A stretch of 64,000 bases of DNA, taken from Luteipulveratus flavus. GTDB taxonomy: Bacteria; Actinomycetota; Actinomycetes; Actinomycetales; Dermatophilaceae. Under the pieces are notes generated by a model. It saw only the letters and a program-made list of their open reading frames with translations. It did not search any database and was not told where the DNA came from. The stretch's first letter is position 1; every line of letters begins with the position of its first letter. Shown one piece after another: positions 31,681 through 40,108 of this stretch. The stretch spans positions 206,496 through 270,495 of the forward strand of contig NZ_JAROAV010000024.1 in the NCBI RefSeq assembly GCF_029439465.1. Direction: 5' to 3'. Made by a program: the position numbers and the translations under genes.

Positions 31681-32654
31681 GACAGCTTCACGCGGGGGTC
31701 CACCAATCCGTACAGGAGATCGACGAGCAGGTTCAGGGAGACGATGATGACCGCTCCCACGACCACGACGCCGGCGATGACCGGCAGGTCGCTGGTGTCG
31801 AACGACGTGAGCGCCAGGTTACCCATGCCCTGAAGGCCGAAGATTCGCTCGGTGAAGATCGCGCCCCCGAGCTCGGCGGCCACGGCCAGCCCGAGCAGCG
31901 TCAGGAACGGTGCGATACCCGCGCGCAGGGCATGAGAGATCGCGATCTTGCGCTCGCCGAGACCCTTCGAGCGGGCCGTGCGGATGTAGTCCTGGTTCTG
32001 CACATCGATCATCGAAGCACGGACGTACCGCACGTAGTTGGCGGAGAGGACCGTGCCGTAGAAGAGCCAGATTCCCAGCAGGCCGGTGAACCAGGTGAAG
32101 GGGTTGTCCAGGATCGAGGTGTACTTCGCCCGTGGGATCAGCCCGTAGTAGACCATCGCGTAGAGGAAGAACAGCTGAGCCAGCACGAAGTAGGGGATCG
32201 ACGTGACGAACTGCGACACGCCGACGATCACTCTGTCGAGGGGTTTCCCTCGGAAACGCGCGGCGATCATGCCGAACAGGATGCCGAGCGTGCTGTAGAC
32301 GACGATGCCGCCGATCACGATCGACACCGTGACGGGGAAGGCCTGCTTCACCATGTCCGTGACCGGACGGTTCTGCACGTACGACCAGCCCAGGCACGGG
32401 GCGTCGCACTTCTTGCCGCCCAGGTCGTTACCCGCGACCAGACCCTTGGTGTAGGTGACGAACTGCTCGGTCTTGGGCTTGTTCAGACCGAGGTCCTTCT
32501 CGATCTGGACGATGCGGTCAGGTGTGCACTGGCGACCGCAGAGGGCTCCCGCCGGGTCGCTCGGCCCGAGGAAGAAGATGCAGAACGTCGCGACGATCGC
32601 GGCGAGCAGCACACTAAGGCCGAGCAGCACTCGGCGGAGGATGTAGACAAGCAC
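31677..32654 (-). CDS. oppB: Oligopeptide ABC transporter permease OppB
   Basis: An inner-membrane permease of 325 residues. The first helix starts at VLVYILRRVLLGLSVL. An outside loop of about 75 residues with three or four cysteines (CGRQC, KCDAPC) follows, and then five more helices with the EAA loop DYIRTARSKGLGERKI for coupling to OppD/F. GTG at 32654 follows AGGAG; the frame extends upstream but the ribosome site and helix position fit this start. The Cys-rich external loop is larger than in typical OppB and may be bridged by disulfides. Confidence 0.93.
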   Translation of the reverse strand: MLVYILRRVLLGLSVLLAAIVATFCIFFLGPSDPAGALCGRQCTPDRIVQIEKDLGLNKPKTEQFVTYTKGLVAGNDLGGKKCDAPCLGWSYVQNRPVTDMVKQAFPVTVSIVIGGIVVYSTLGILFGMIAARFRGKPLDRVIVGVSQFVTSIPYFVLAQLFFLYAMVYYGLIPRAKYTSILDNPFTWFTGLLGIWLFYGTVLSANYVRYVRASMIDVQNQDYIRTARSKGLGERKIAISHALRAGIAPFLTLLGLAVAAELGGAIFTERIFGLQGMGNLALTSFDTSDLPVIAGVVVVGAVIIVSLNLLVDLLYGLVDPRVKLS

Positions 32655-32697
32655 CTCGATGACTCCTGTCGTGGTGACAACGGCGGGGCCCGCCAAC

Positions 32698-32733
32698 GGG
32701 TGGCGCACCGTCGCTGGGACGGATGCGCCACCC
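32698..32733 (-). other. Intercistronic hairpin 1 between oppA and oppB
   Basis: GGGTGGCGCA (32698-32707) pairs with TGCGCCACCC (32724-32733), with an inner CCGTC/GACGG stem. It sits just after the oppA end on the mRNA, before oppB. Such hairpins often protect the upstream message or partly stop transcription, raising binding protein over permease. Confidence 0.55.
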
Positions 32734-32746
32734 GGGGGCGGGGGCC

Positions 32747-32770
32747 GGCCGCGGCGTCAGAGCCGCGGCC
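32747..32770 (-). terminator. Intercistronic hairpin 2 directly downstream of oppA
   Basis: GGCCGCGGC (32747-32755) and GCCGCGGCC (32762-32770) form a perfect 9-bp stem with a 6-base loop, 24 bases after the oppA stop on the transcript. There is no U tract. It is probably a partial terminator or an RNase barrier. Confidence 0.55.
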
Positions 32771-32794
32771 GACCCGATCCGGCTGAACCTGTGA

Positions 32795-34567
32795 TCAGCC
32801 GACCCAGATGCTCGGGAAGTCGCCGATGCCCTGGTTGGGGTCGATCACGACGTTGTGCACCTTGGAGCCGAAGATCATCGAACCCTTGGAGTAGGCGTTC
32901 GGGACGAGCGGAACGTACTTCTGCAGGATCTTCTTGTCCAGCGCCGTCCACTTCGCGCCCTGCTCGGCGACCGGGAGGTTGGCGATGTCGGCCATCTCCT
33001 TGTCGAGGGCCTTGTCGCGGATGTTGCCGGCACCGCTGTTGTTCGGGAGCGTGCTGTTGAACAGCGGCGGGTAGATCGAGTCACCCTGCGGCCAGTCGTA
33101 GCACCAGCCGGTGTTGACACCCTGGCCCAGGTTCACGGGCGCCTTCGGGTCGCGGACCTTCTTGCGACGCTCGGTCTTGGAGACGCCGATGGCCTTGACC
33201 TTGAAGCCGGCCTTGGTCAGCTGAGCGACCTTGACCTTGTTGACGTTCTTGGCGGCCTCGTCGTCGTTGCTGTAGTAGTACGACAGCTCGAAGTTGAGCT
33301 TGCCGGCCGCCTGCAGCATGGCCTTGGCCTTGGCCGGGTCGCCCTGGCCCTTGCCCGGGAACTCCGGCAGGTTGAACTTGGTGAAGCCCGGGACCTGCGG
33401 CGCACCGATCGTGCCACCGGGGCTGTAGTCGAACGGCGTCTCGCCGGCGGCCTGGTGGATCTGGTCGATCGGCCAGGCGGCCGCTACGGCCTTGCGCACC
33501 TCGAGCGGGATCTTGTTGACGTCCATCGTCGACCCGTTCCAGTTGACACAGTTCGACGGGCCGGACGCGACCTGCTTCCGCTTGGCGCCCAGGGCCTGCT
33601 GCAGCACTGCCGCGTTGACACCGTCGTACGTGAGGCTCGTCTGGTCGATGCCGTTGTCCGCCATGATCGCCTTGGCGGTCGTGGCGGCGTCCTTGCCGAA
33701 GTTGAACTGGATGGTGTCGGGGTACTGGTGACGCGCCGGGTCGCTCGCGGCGTCCCAGTTGGTGTTCTTCACCAGGGTCAGCGAGGAGCCCTTGGTGTAG
33801 CTCTGCACCTTGTACGGACCCGTGGCAGCCCACTTGAGCTGGTAGTTGGTCTTGGTGTCCTTGGCCTTCGGGATGGCGCCGAACATGGTGAAGGACGCGA
33901 AGTAGGACAGCGTCTCGAACTTGCGGGCCAGGTTGATCGTGATGACGCCCTTGGCGTCGTCGGCCTCGACACCGGAGTAGGTGTCACCCGACTTCCACGG
34001 ACCCTTGTACTTGTCGCCGTCCTTGAAGTAGTCGATCTGGAAGGTGGGACCACCCGGCAGCTCCTCGGTCGCGAAGGACCGCTTGATGCTGTAGGCGACG
34101 TCCGAGGCCTTGATCGGGGTGCCGTCGTCGTACTTCAGGTTCGGCTTGAGAGTGAACTTCCACTGCAGGCCGTCCTTCGACTTCTGGCCCAGGTCGGTCG
34201 CCATGTCCGGCACGAGGACGGACTTGCCACCCTCCATGCGGTAGGCAGTGAGCGTCCGGGTCGTCAGCTTCATGATCGCGGCAGTGTCTTGGTAGTACTG
34301 CGTGGACGGGTCGGTCGACTCCGGCGTGACGTCGGAGTTGAAGGTCAGCGTGCCGCCCTTCTTGGCACCCGCGATCTCCGGGGCGGGACCCTTGACATCA
34401 GGCCTCTGGCCCGCGCTCGCCGGGACCTTCTCGTACGCGTCGCCGAGTGCGGTGTTGCTCGCTCCGGCGTCGTTGTTGCTGTTGGTGCCGCTTGAGCCGC
34501 TGCCACCGCAGGCCGCCAGGGAAAGCGTGCCCGCCGTTGCCAACGCCACGACCGTGGTCCAGCGCAT
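32795..34567 (-). CDS. oppA: Oligopeptide-binding lipoprotein OppA
   Basis: Extracellular solute-binding protein of family 5 (SBP_bac_5), 590 residues. The lipobox LSLAAC puts the lipidated cysteine at residue 20, followed by a Ser/Gly/Asn-rich linker. The signature region GTLTFNSDVTPESTDPSTQY and the C-terminal motif WCYDWPQGDSIYPPLF are clear. Peptides are the likely ligands from the OppBCDF partners, but not proven. ATG at 34567 follows AAGGAG. It lies between oppC and oppB, an unusual place, and has a paralogue at 36132-37862. Confidence 0.93.
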   Translation of the reverse strand: MRWTTVVALATAGTLSLAACGGSGSSGTNSNNDAGASNTALGDAYEKVPASAGQRPDVKGPAPEIAGAKKGGTLTFNSDVTPESTDPSTQYYQDTAAIMKLTTRTLTAYRMEGGKSVLVPDMATDLGQKSKDGLQWKFTLKPNLKYDDGTPIKASDVAYSIKRSFATEELPGGPTFQIDYFKDGDKYKGPWKSGDTYSGVEADDAKGVITINLARKFETLSYFASFTMFGAIPKAKDTKTNYQLKWAATGPYKVQSYTKGSSLTLVKNTNWDAASDPARHQYPDTIQFNFGKDAATTAKAIMADNGIDQTSLTYDGVNAAVLQQALGAKRKQVASGPSNCVNWNGSTMDVNKIPLEVRKAVAAAWPIDQIHQAAGETPFDYSPGGTIGAPQVPGFTKFNLPEFPGKGQGDPAKAKAMLQAAGKLNFELSYYYSNDDEAAKNVNKVKVAQLTKAGFKVKAIGVSKTERRKKVRDPKAPVNLGQGVNTGWCYDWPQGDSIYPPLFNSTLPNNSGAGNIRDKALDKEMADIANLPVAEQGAKWTALDKKILQKYVPLVPNAYSKGSMIFGSKVHNVVIDPNQGIGDFPSIWVG

Positions 34568-34589
34568 GCTGATTCTCCTTCTTGGGTCC

Positions 34590-34611
34590 CTCCCGAGCAC
34601 GATGCCGGGAG
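34590..34611 (-). other. Small hairpin between oppC and oppA
   Basis: CTCCCG (34590-34595) and CGGGAG (34606-34611) form a 6-bp stem in the leader just upstream of the oppA ribosome binding site. It may tune oppA translation or mark a processing site. Confidence 0.35.
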
Positions 34612-34649
34612 TGGTCTGTGTGATGAGAGTGATGAAGCTCGGATGGCGC

Positions 34650-35657
34650 CTAGCGCCGGGTCTGAGGGTTGAACGCATCGGAGACCGCGTCACCGAAGAG
34701 GCTCAGCGCCAGGACCAGCAGCGACACGCTGATGGTCGGGATCCACATCCAGATCGGGTAGGAGTCGAAGAACGTCACGCCCTGGCTGATCGTCTGGCCC
34801 CAGGAGTAGGTGGGGTCCTTCAGGCCGACGCCGAGGAAGGACAGTCCTGCCTCGGTAGCGATGAAGGCCGGGATCAGGATGGTCAGGTTCACGATCATCG
34901 GGCCGGTGAGGTTCGGCAGCAGTTCTCGCATGACGACGCGCTTCGTCGGCATGCCGAGCGACCGGGCCGCCTGGACGAACTCCCGCTCCCGCAGCGAGAG
35001 CACCTCACCGCGGATGAGTCGGGCGACCGTGGGCCACGTGAAGAGCACCAGCACGCAGATCAGCACGATGAACCGGATGGTCGACTCGCGCCCCTCCTCG
35101 ATGAAGCCGGAGCTGTCCGGGTTGCCGAAGCGCTGCAGCGCGATCGGCACGATGCCGATGGCCATCAGCAGGAAAGGCAGGGAGAGCAGGAAGTCGACGA
35201 TCCAGGACACAACGGTGTCCACGACGCCGCCGAGGAACCCGGCCAGCAGGCCCATCGTCACGCCGACGACCATCGTGAGCGCGGACGCGGCGATACCGAC
35301 GACCAGACTCGGCCGGGCGCCGTAGGCCCACTGGTAGAAGAGGTCCTCACCGGTGCGAGCCTTCACGCCGAACGGGTGGTCGGCGTTGGACTGGAAGCTG
35401 GCGAGCCCGGTGAGGGGGTTGACCTGATCCAGGTGCAGCTGGTCGTCCACGCCGGCAATGCTGACCAGGACCGGGGCGAGGATCGCGACGAGCACGAAGA
35501 AGCCGATCACGAACAGGCAGGCGATGGCCACCTTGTCCTTGCGCAGCCGCTCCAGAGCGATCTGGGTCGGCGACTTGCCCTCTCGAGGGGCGGGCCCGGG
35601 GGCCCGCTCGTCGGCATCAGCGACCATCGTCGCTTCGGTGCCTGCTCCCAGAGACAT
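34650..35657 (-). CDS. oppC: Oligopeptide ABC transporter permease OppC
   Basis: Second permease, 335 residues. A cytoplasmic tail of about 35 residues is followed by the first helix (IACLFVIGFFVLVAILAPVL), the OppC-type external segment HPFGVKARTGEDLF, and five further helices with the EAA loop EFVQAARSLGMPTKRVV. ATG at 35657 has GGAGG four bases upstream. It is the first gene of the operon oppC-oppA-oppB-oppD-oppF. Confidence 0.94.
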   Translation of the reverse strand: MSLGAGTEATMVADADERAPGPAPREGKSPTQIALERLRKDKVAIACLFVIGFFVLVAILAPVLVSIAGVDDQLHLDQVNPLTGLASFQSNADHPFGVKARTGEDLFYQWAYGARPSLVVGIAASALTMVVGVTMGLLAGFLGGVVDTVVSWIVDFLLSLPFLLMAIGIVPIALQRFGNPDSSGFIEEGRESTIRFIVLICVLVLFTWPTVARLIRGEVLSLREREFVQAARSLGMPTKRVVMRELLPNLTGPMIVNLTILIPAFIATEAGLSFLGVGLKDPTYSWGQTISQGVTFFDSYPIWMWIPTISVSLLVLALSLFGDAVSDAFNPQTRR

Positions 35658-36131
35658 TCATCCTCCGTTGACGTCGCGGCGGCGGTGTTCGCCGTCTGTC
35701 GTGGGGGCCCGTCGGACCCGAGACCATCTGACGCCGGTCGGCGCCACCCGCAGAAATGTGCCACACGCCCCGATGGTGTCCATCCCCGTACCCAGCACGG
35801 ACACCCAATCGTTACCTTGCCTGCGGAACCGCTCACGAGCGCCGCGGGCGAGGAACGCCGCGTCGCCCCGCACCCTCTCGACCAACCGTCGCGAGCCGTC
35901 CTCCATTGGTTCTCCACGACTCGAAAGACGTTGTCCTGCAACAGGATTCGGCAAGCACGGGAAACGTGTACGCCTTCCAGTGCAGGATCGAGGACCGGCG
36001 GCGTTCCGGGGTGAACGCGGGAGGCGCTCCGGGCCGGTCCGGCCGGGGGCGCCCGCTCGCTCGGAGACCGGGCCGTGACCTGGGAGGCCCGTTCGTGATC
36101 TGGGACGCCGATCCGTGACCTCGGCCCGAGG
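35658..36131. other. Intergenic stretch between the two binding-protein genes
   Basis: This 474-base stretch has open frames in several registers, but none has a good ribosome site or recognisable protein. It must contain the oppC promoter on the minus strand; a TAACGAT near 35810 is one possible -10 box. GTTG and CAAC (about 35929-35941) form a small inverted repeat. Its left end holds three 20-bp repeats and a palindrome (separate entries). Confidence 0.5.
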
Positions 36132-36134
36132 TCA
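36075..36134. repeat. Three imperfect 20-bp tandem repeats ending in a palindrome
   Basis: Units beginning GTGACCTGGG, GTGATCTGGG and GTGACCTCGG start exactly 20 bases apart at 36075, 36095 and 36115. The third continues into the palindrome TGACCTCGGCCCGAGGTCA (36116-36134), whose last three bases are the stop codon of the upstream binding protein gene. As RNA it can form a 7-bp hairpin; as DNA it looks like an operator array. Confidence 0.6.
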
Positions 36135-37862
36135 GTCGACCCAGATCTGCGCCATGTCCGGCCACCCGCGGTTCGGGTCGTTGACCACGTTGTGCACCTG
36201 GGAGCCGAACAGGTAGTTCGCCTTGCCGTAGCTCACCGGCAGCGCCGGGATGATGTCCCGGGCCAGCTGCTCGTCGAAGTCGCCCCACTCCGCGCCCTGC
36301 ACGGTGACGGGCATCGAGGAGATGCGCTTCATCTCGTCGTCCAGCCGGCTGTCGGACAGGAAACCGACGCTCTGGCCCGACTTCAGGACGGTGGTGCTGA
36401 ACAGTGGCGGGTACACCGAGTCGCCGGTGGGCCAGTCGTAGCACCACCCCGACGGTCCGTTCTGGGTGTTGGCCACCGCCCCCGAGGTGTCGGAGCGCTT
36501 CTTGCGGATGACGTCCTTGGACACCCCGATGTCGCGGACCTGGAACCCCGCGCGCTCGAACCGCTGCTTGAGTACGGCGTTGGCCTGGGCTTCCTGGCTG
36601 TCGTCGTTGACGTAGTAGTACGTGAGCCTGAACCCGATCTTGCCGGCGCCCTCGAGGATCTGCTTGGCCGCGACCGGGTCCCCGTCCCCCTGACCGGTCA
36701 GACCGTTGGGCGGTGTGTAGCGCTGGAAGCCCGGCACCTGCGGAGCGATGTAGGACGTCGCCGGGGTGGCGGACAGCGACGTGTCGCCGCTCGCCCGACG
36801 TACGAGGTCGTACGGGTAGGCCTTGGCGATCGCCTTGCGCACGACCAGCGGGACGGTCCGGGTGTCGATGGTGAAGTAGGTGACGCACGGGTCGGGGCCG
36901 GTGACCAGCCGGTCGGCGGCGTGGTTCTTGACCCGGTCGACCAGGCCGGCGTCGACGGGGTCGGTGGTGACCGTGGTGCGGCCGGTGCCGTTGCCGTCGA
37001 GGACGTCGCGCTGGGTGGTGACGACGTCGGCGCCGAACCGGAAGACGAACGCGTCGACCAGCTGCCGGCGGGCCGGGTCGGAGGCGGCTTCCCAGGCCGG
37101 GTTCTTGCGCAGGCGCAGCGTGTTCTTGCTGTAGGTGTCGAACATGTACGGGCCGGAGGCCAGCGGGTTGGTGCCGTACTGGGTCTTGGAGTCCTGCGTC
37201 TGCGGGATCGGCGACATCTGGGGGAAGGAGGCGTAGTAGGGGAAGGACTCCCACTTCTTGGTGAGGTGGAAGACCACCGTCCTGTCGTCCGGTGCCTCCG
37301 CGCCGGTGAAGGGTCGCTGGTCCTGGAACGGCCCGTGGTAGTCCTGGCCGCCCCGGAAGTACTCGACGTTGTAGGACGGCCCGTCCGGCAGCTCCTCGGT
37401 GGCGAACGACCGCTTCGTCGCGTACACGATGTCGGCGGCGCGGATCGGCGAGCCGTCGGCGTACTTCAGCCCCGGCTTGAGCGTGAAGGACCAGGTGAGC
37501 CCGTCCGCGGACTGGCGGCCGAGGTCGGTCGCCAGGTCGGGTACGAGCACCGACTGCCCGTTCTCCACCTTCCAGGTCGTCAGGCTGCGCACGACGAGCT
37601 GGCTGAGGATCGAGCTCGCGTCCCGGTAGTAGGCGCGCGTCGGATCGAACGACTCCGGGACGTTCGCGAACGCGAGGGTGAGGGTGCCGCCCCGGTGCGC
37701 ACCGGCCGGGAGAGGCGCAGGTCCGACGGCCTGCGGGTCGAGCTGGGCGGATGCCTGCTCGACGTGCTCCGGCTCCTGGGCCGGCGAGCCCGACTCGTCA
37801 CCGCAGGCCGCGAGGGCGAGGGACGATGCGACAGCGAGGGCCATGACCGCGGTCCAGCGCAT
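36132..37862 (-). CDS. Second oligopeptide-binding lipoprotein (OppA paralogue)
   Basis: A family 5 solute-binding lipoprotein of 576 residues with lipobox LALAAC (Cys20). It parallels the operon OppA along its whole length: the N-termini MRWTAVMALA and MRWTTVVALA, the motif WCYDWPTGDSVYPPLF, and endings around GSQVHNVVNDPN. It probably arose by tandem duplication. It is followed by the separate oppC-led operon with a 474-base gap and probably feeds the same permease with other ligands. ATG at 37862 follows AAGGAG and a candidate promoter lies upstream. Confidence 0.9.
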   Translation of the reverse strand: MRWTAVMALAVASSLALAACGDESGSPAQEPEHVEQASAQLDPQAVGPAPLPAGAHRGGTLTLAFANVPESFDPTRAYYRDASSILSQLVVRSLTTWKVENGQSVLVPDLATDLGRQSADGLTWSFTLKPGLKYADGSPIRAADIVYATKRSFATEELPDGPSYNVEYFRGGQDYHGPFQDQRPFTGAEAPDDRTVVFHLTKKWESFPYYASFPQMSPIPQTQDSKTQYGTNPLASGPYMFDTYSKNTLRLRKNPAWEAASDPARRQLVDAFVFRFGADVVTTQRDVLDGNGTGRTTVTTDPVDAGLVDRVKNHAADRLVTGPDPCVTYFTIDTRTVPLVVRKAIAKAYPYDLVRRASGDTSLSATPATSYIAPQVPGFQRYTPPNGLTGQGDGDPVAAKQILEGAGKIGFRLTYYYVNDDSQEAQANAVLKQRFERAGFQVRDIGVSKDVIRKKRSDTSGAVANTQNGPSGWCYDWPTGDSVYPPLFSTTVLKSGQSVGFLSDSRLDDEMKRISSMPVTVQGAEWGDFDEQLARDIIPALPVSYGKANYLFGSQVHNVVNDPNRGWPDMAQIWVD

Positions 37863-37964
37863 GGACGAACAACTCCTTGGTGAGCCTGAGATCCCCTGGC
37901 GGCCCGTACGGAGCGGATGGCGTCCCCGGGCACCTCACGGCCCAACGGACCGCGACCACGCGCC

Positions 37965-37994
37965 ATGGTAAAGGTTCGGTCGACGGCCGGTCAG
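37965..37994 (-). promoter_or_regulatory. Candidate promoter of the second binding lipoprotein gene
   Basis: On the minus strand CTGACC and TACCAT are 18 bases apart, similar to a SigA promoter. Transcription would start about 95 bases before the ATG. The pair begins just after the rarA stop, so the lipoprotein gene need not depend on rarA read-through. Confidence 0.45.
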
Positions 37995-38001
37995 CGAAAG
38001 G

Positions 38002-39375
38002 TCAGTTCTCCGGTGGCCGCCCGCGGATCGTGCGGCGCGCCGCTCGCCAGCGGGGCCCGATCGTGCTCTCCCAGCCCCGGTCGGTCGGCTGGTAGTAGTC
38101 GGCGTCCTCGTTCAGGTCGTCTGGGAGGAACTGCTGCTCGCCCACCCCGCCCGGCTCATCGTGCGAGTAGCGGTAGCCCTTCCCGTGACCGAGGCGGTCC
38201 GCACCGGCGTAGCCGGACCCGCGCAGGTGCACCGGGACCGCTCCCCCGCGGCCGGCCCGTACATCGGCGATGGCGGCGTTCACGGCGGCGTACGCGGCGT
38301 TCGACTTGGGCGCGATCGCGTTGTGGACCACGGCCTGGGCCAGGATGATCCGCGCCTCGGGCATGCCGATCTGCGCGACGGCGTGCATGGCCGCGACCGC
38401 CGTCTGCAGCGCCGTCGGGTCGGCCATCCCGATGTCCTCGCTCGCCGCGATGACGATGCGCCGCGCGATGAACCGGGGGTCCTCCCCCGCCTCCAGCATC
38501 CGCGCCAGGTAGTGCAGGGCGGCGTCCACGTCGCTGCCGCGCATCGACTTGATCAACGCACTCGCCACGTCGTAGTGCTGGTCGCCCGCACGGTCGTACC
38601 GGACGGCGGCCGTCGCCACCGCCTGCTCGACGTGGGCCAGCGTGATGGCCAGCGGTGGCTCGCCGCCGGCGTCCTCGGCGACGCCCGCCGCCGCCTCCAG
38701 CGACGTGAGCGCCGTCCGTGCGTCTCCCCCGGCCATCCGGACCAGGTGGCCCCGGGCCTCGTCGTCCAGGGTGAAGCCACCGGCGAGGCCGCGCTCCTCG
38801 ACGACCGCCGCGTCGACCAGCCCCGCGACGTCGTCGTCGTCCAGGGACGTGAGCCGGACCAGCATCGAGCGCGACAGCAGCGGCGCGATGACGCTGAAGG
38901 ACGGGTTCTCGGTGGTCGCGGCGACCAGCACGACGAGCCGGTTCTCGACACCCGGCAGCAGGGCGTCCTGCTGCGCCTTGCTGAACCGGTGGATCTCGTC
39001 CAGGAAAAGGACGGTCTGCCGGCCGTACAGGTCACGGTTGCGCGCCGCCTGGTCCATGACGGCGCGGACGTCCTTGACACCGGCGTTGATCGCGGACAGC
39101 TCGACGAACGTGCGGTCGGACGCGGTGGCGACCAGGTGCGCCAGGGTGGTCTTACCGGTGCCCGGCGGGCCCCACAGGATCGCCGACACCGGGCCGGCCG
39201 CACCGCGCGCACCCTCGACCAGCCGCCGCAGCGGGCTGCCGGGACGCAGCGCCTCGGCCTGACCGCGGACCTCGTCCAGGGACCGCGGACGCATCCGCAC
39301 GGCGAGCGGGGGCGTGCCGGCCTCCCCGGCGCCTGCCTCGCCGGACGCCGAGGCGAACAAGTCTTCTGCAACCAC
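38002..39375 (-). CDS. rarA: Replication-associated recombination protein A (AAA+ ATPase)
   Basis: RarA/MgsA is a clamp-loader-like ATPase that acts at stalled replication forks. The 457-residue protein has Walker [10 protein letters not shown] (69-77), Walker [10 protein letters not shown] (124-132), sensor 1 TTENPSF and the C-terminal tetramerisation domain ([12 protein letters not shown] and APKSNAAY). The start is GTG at 39375. In many actinobacteria the next gene is rpsD followed by alaS; here peptide transport genes intervene. Confidence 0.96.
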   Translation of the reverse strand: MVAEDLFASASGEAGAGEAGTPPLAVRMRPRSLDEVRGQAEALRPGSPLRRLVEGARGAAGPVSAILWGPPGTGKTTLAHLVATASDRTFVELSAINAGVKDVRAVMDQAARNRDLYGRQTVLFLDEIHRFSKAQQDALLPGVENRLVVLVAATTENPSFSVIAPLLSRSMLVRLTSLDDDDVAGLVDAAVVEERGLAGGFTLDDEARGHLVRMAGGDARTALTSLEAAAGVAEDAGGEPPLAITLAHVEQAVATAAVRYDRAGDQHYDVASALIKSMRGSDVDAALHYLARMLEAGEDPRFIARRIVIAASEDIGMADPTALQTAVAAMHAVAQIGMPEARIILAQAVVHNAIAPKSNAAYAAVNAAIADVRAGRGGAVPVHLRGSGYAGADRLGHGKGYRYSHDEPGGVGEQQFLPDDLNEDADYYQPTDRGWESTIGPRWRAARRTIRGRPPEN

Positions 39376-39450
39376 GCGGTCACGCTAGCCGTCCGGCCGG
39401 ACGGTCACGCCGCAAGGGCACCGAGCCGGTCGGGCATCAGTTCGCAGGCC

Positions 39451-39468
39451 ATTTCCGGATCCGGAAAT
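39451..39468. promoter_or_regulatory. Perfect 18-bp palindrome, probable operator
   Basis: ATTTCCGGATCCGGAAAT is a perfect inverted repeat about 90 bases before the start codon of the secreted protein gene. A possible -10 box, TATCAA (39485-39490), would put its -35 region on the right half of the palindrome, as expected for a repressor or activator site. Confidence 0.6.
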
Positions 39469-39555
39469 CTCCTTGATGCACCGCTATCAAATTCGCAGCA
39501 TCAGAGGTGCGAAGTCAGAGGCGCTCATGCGCTTCTCGCCTGATGGAGGTTGAGA

Positions 39556-39957
39556 ATGAAGACAATGACCCGTTTGTCCGGCATCGGTGCAGCTGCCGTC
39601 ATGATGACTGGCGTGGGAGCGGCTCTTGCCCCTCACGCGAGCGCGTCGGTGGCACAGACCCCGGTCGCCCAGGTGCAGATGGTGCCTCCGGGCGAGTACT
39701 GCACCTCGTACACGTCATCTCGCCCGGAGCTCAACCCTGGCGCGACGGGTGCGGCCGTGCGAAAGATGCAGTGCCTGATCAACAACTGGCGCGGTTACTG
39801 CGCGCTGACCATCGACGGCAGCTACGGACCTGGGACCAAGGAGCAGGTCCTGGCATTCCAGAGGAAGTACACGCCGACTGACGTGGATGCCAGCGTCGGC
39901 AGCCGGACCTGGGATGCCCTCTACCGCTTCAACACGCCGGTGAAGCTAAGCTGCTGA
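39556..39957 (+). CDS. Small secreted peptidoglycan-binding-domain protein
   Basis: A 133-residue protein with a Sec signal peptide (MKTMTRLSGIG, a hydrophobic core, then a cut after HASA near residue 30) and a single peptidoglycan-binding domain of the PF01471 type (NPGATGAAVRKMQCLIN, then IDGSYGPGTKEQVLAFQRKY). Four cysteines in the mature part probably form two disulfides. There is no enzymatic domain, so it would bind cell wall only. ATG at 39556 follows GGAGG by six bases; a TTG six bases earlier overlaps that site and is unlikely. It is flanked by direct repeats and a strong terminator. Confidence 0.88.
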   Translation: MKTMTRLSGIGAAAVMMTGVGAALAPHASASVAQTPVAQVQMVPPGEYCTSYTSSRPELNPGATGAAVRKMQCLINNWRGYCALTIDGSYGPGTKEQVLAFQRKYTPTDVDASVGSRTWDALYRFNTPVKLSC

Positions 39958-39961
39958 AACA

Positions 39962-40001
39962 CGCGGCGTGTGGACGCCTTTCGGTCCGTCCACACGCCGC
40001 G
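39962..40001 (+). terminator. Strong hairpin terminator of the secreted protein gene
   Basis: CGCGGCGTGTGGACG and CGTCCACACGCCGCG pair perfectly over 15 bp around a 10-base loop, four bases after the stop codon. There is no U tract, typical of actinobacterial terminators. Confidence 0.8.
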
Positions 40002-40108
40002 CGTCAGCACGCTCGACCTAGGCACGGCGGGCGCGACCACACCGCGAGGGCACCGAGCCGGTCGGGGCCGGCCAACCGTAGTCCGCGGGCGCGTGCTGTG
40101 ATCGCTGG

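Larger units (their letters stand above)
39406..40066. repeat. 29-bp direct repeats framing the small secreted-protein gene
   Basis: The 29 bases at 39406-39434 recur at 40038-40066 with two mismatches; the shared core is AGGGCACCGAGCCGGTCGGG. The copies are 632 bases apart, one near the rarA start and the other before the GNAT gene. The enclosed segment carries one gene with its own palindrome and terminator and is visibly more A+T-rich than its surroundings. Confidence 0.75.

Noticed and set aside
35658..35954. Possible small gene between the two binding-protein genes
   Set aside because: No ribosome site, Arg-rich composition typical of non-coding G+C-rich DNA, and no recognisable motif.
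39406..40066. The 29-bp repeats as phage attachment sites
   Set aside because: No tRNA gene at either copy and no integrase or phage gene inside the 600-base interval; a simple insertion or duplication is more economical.
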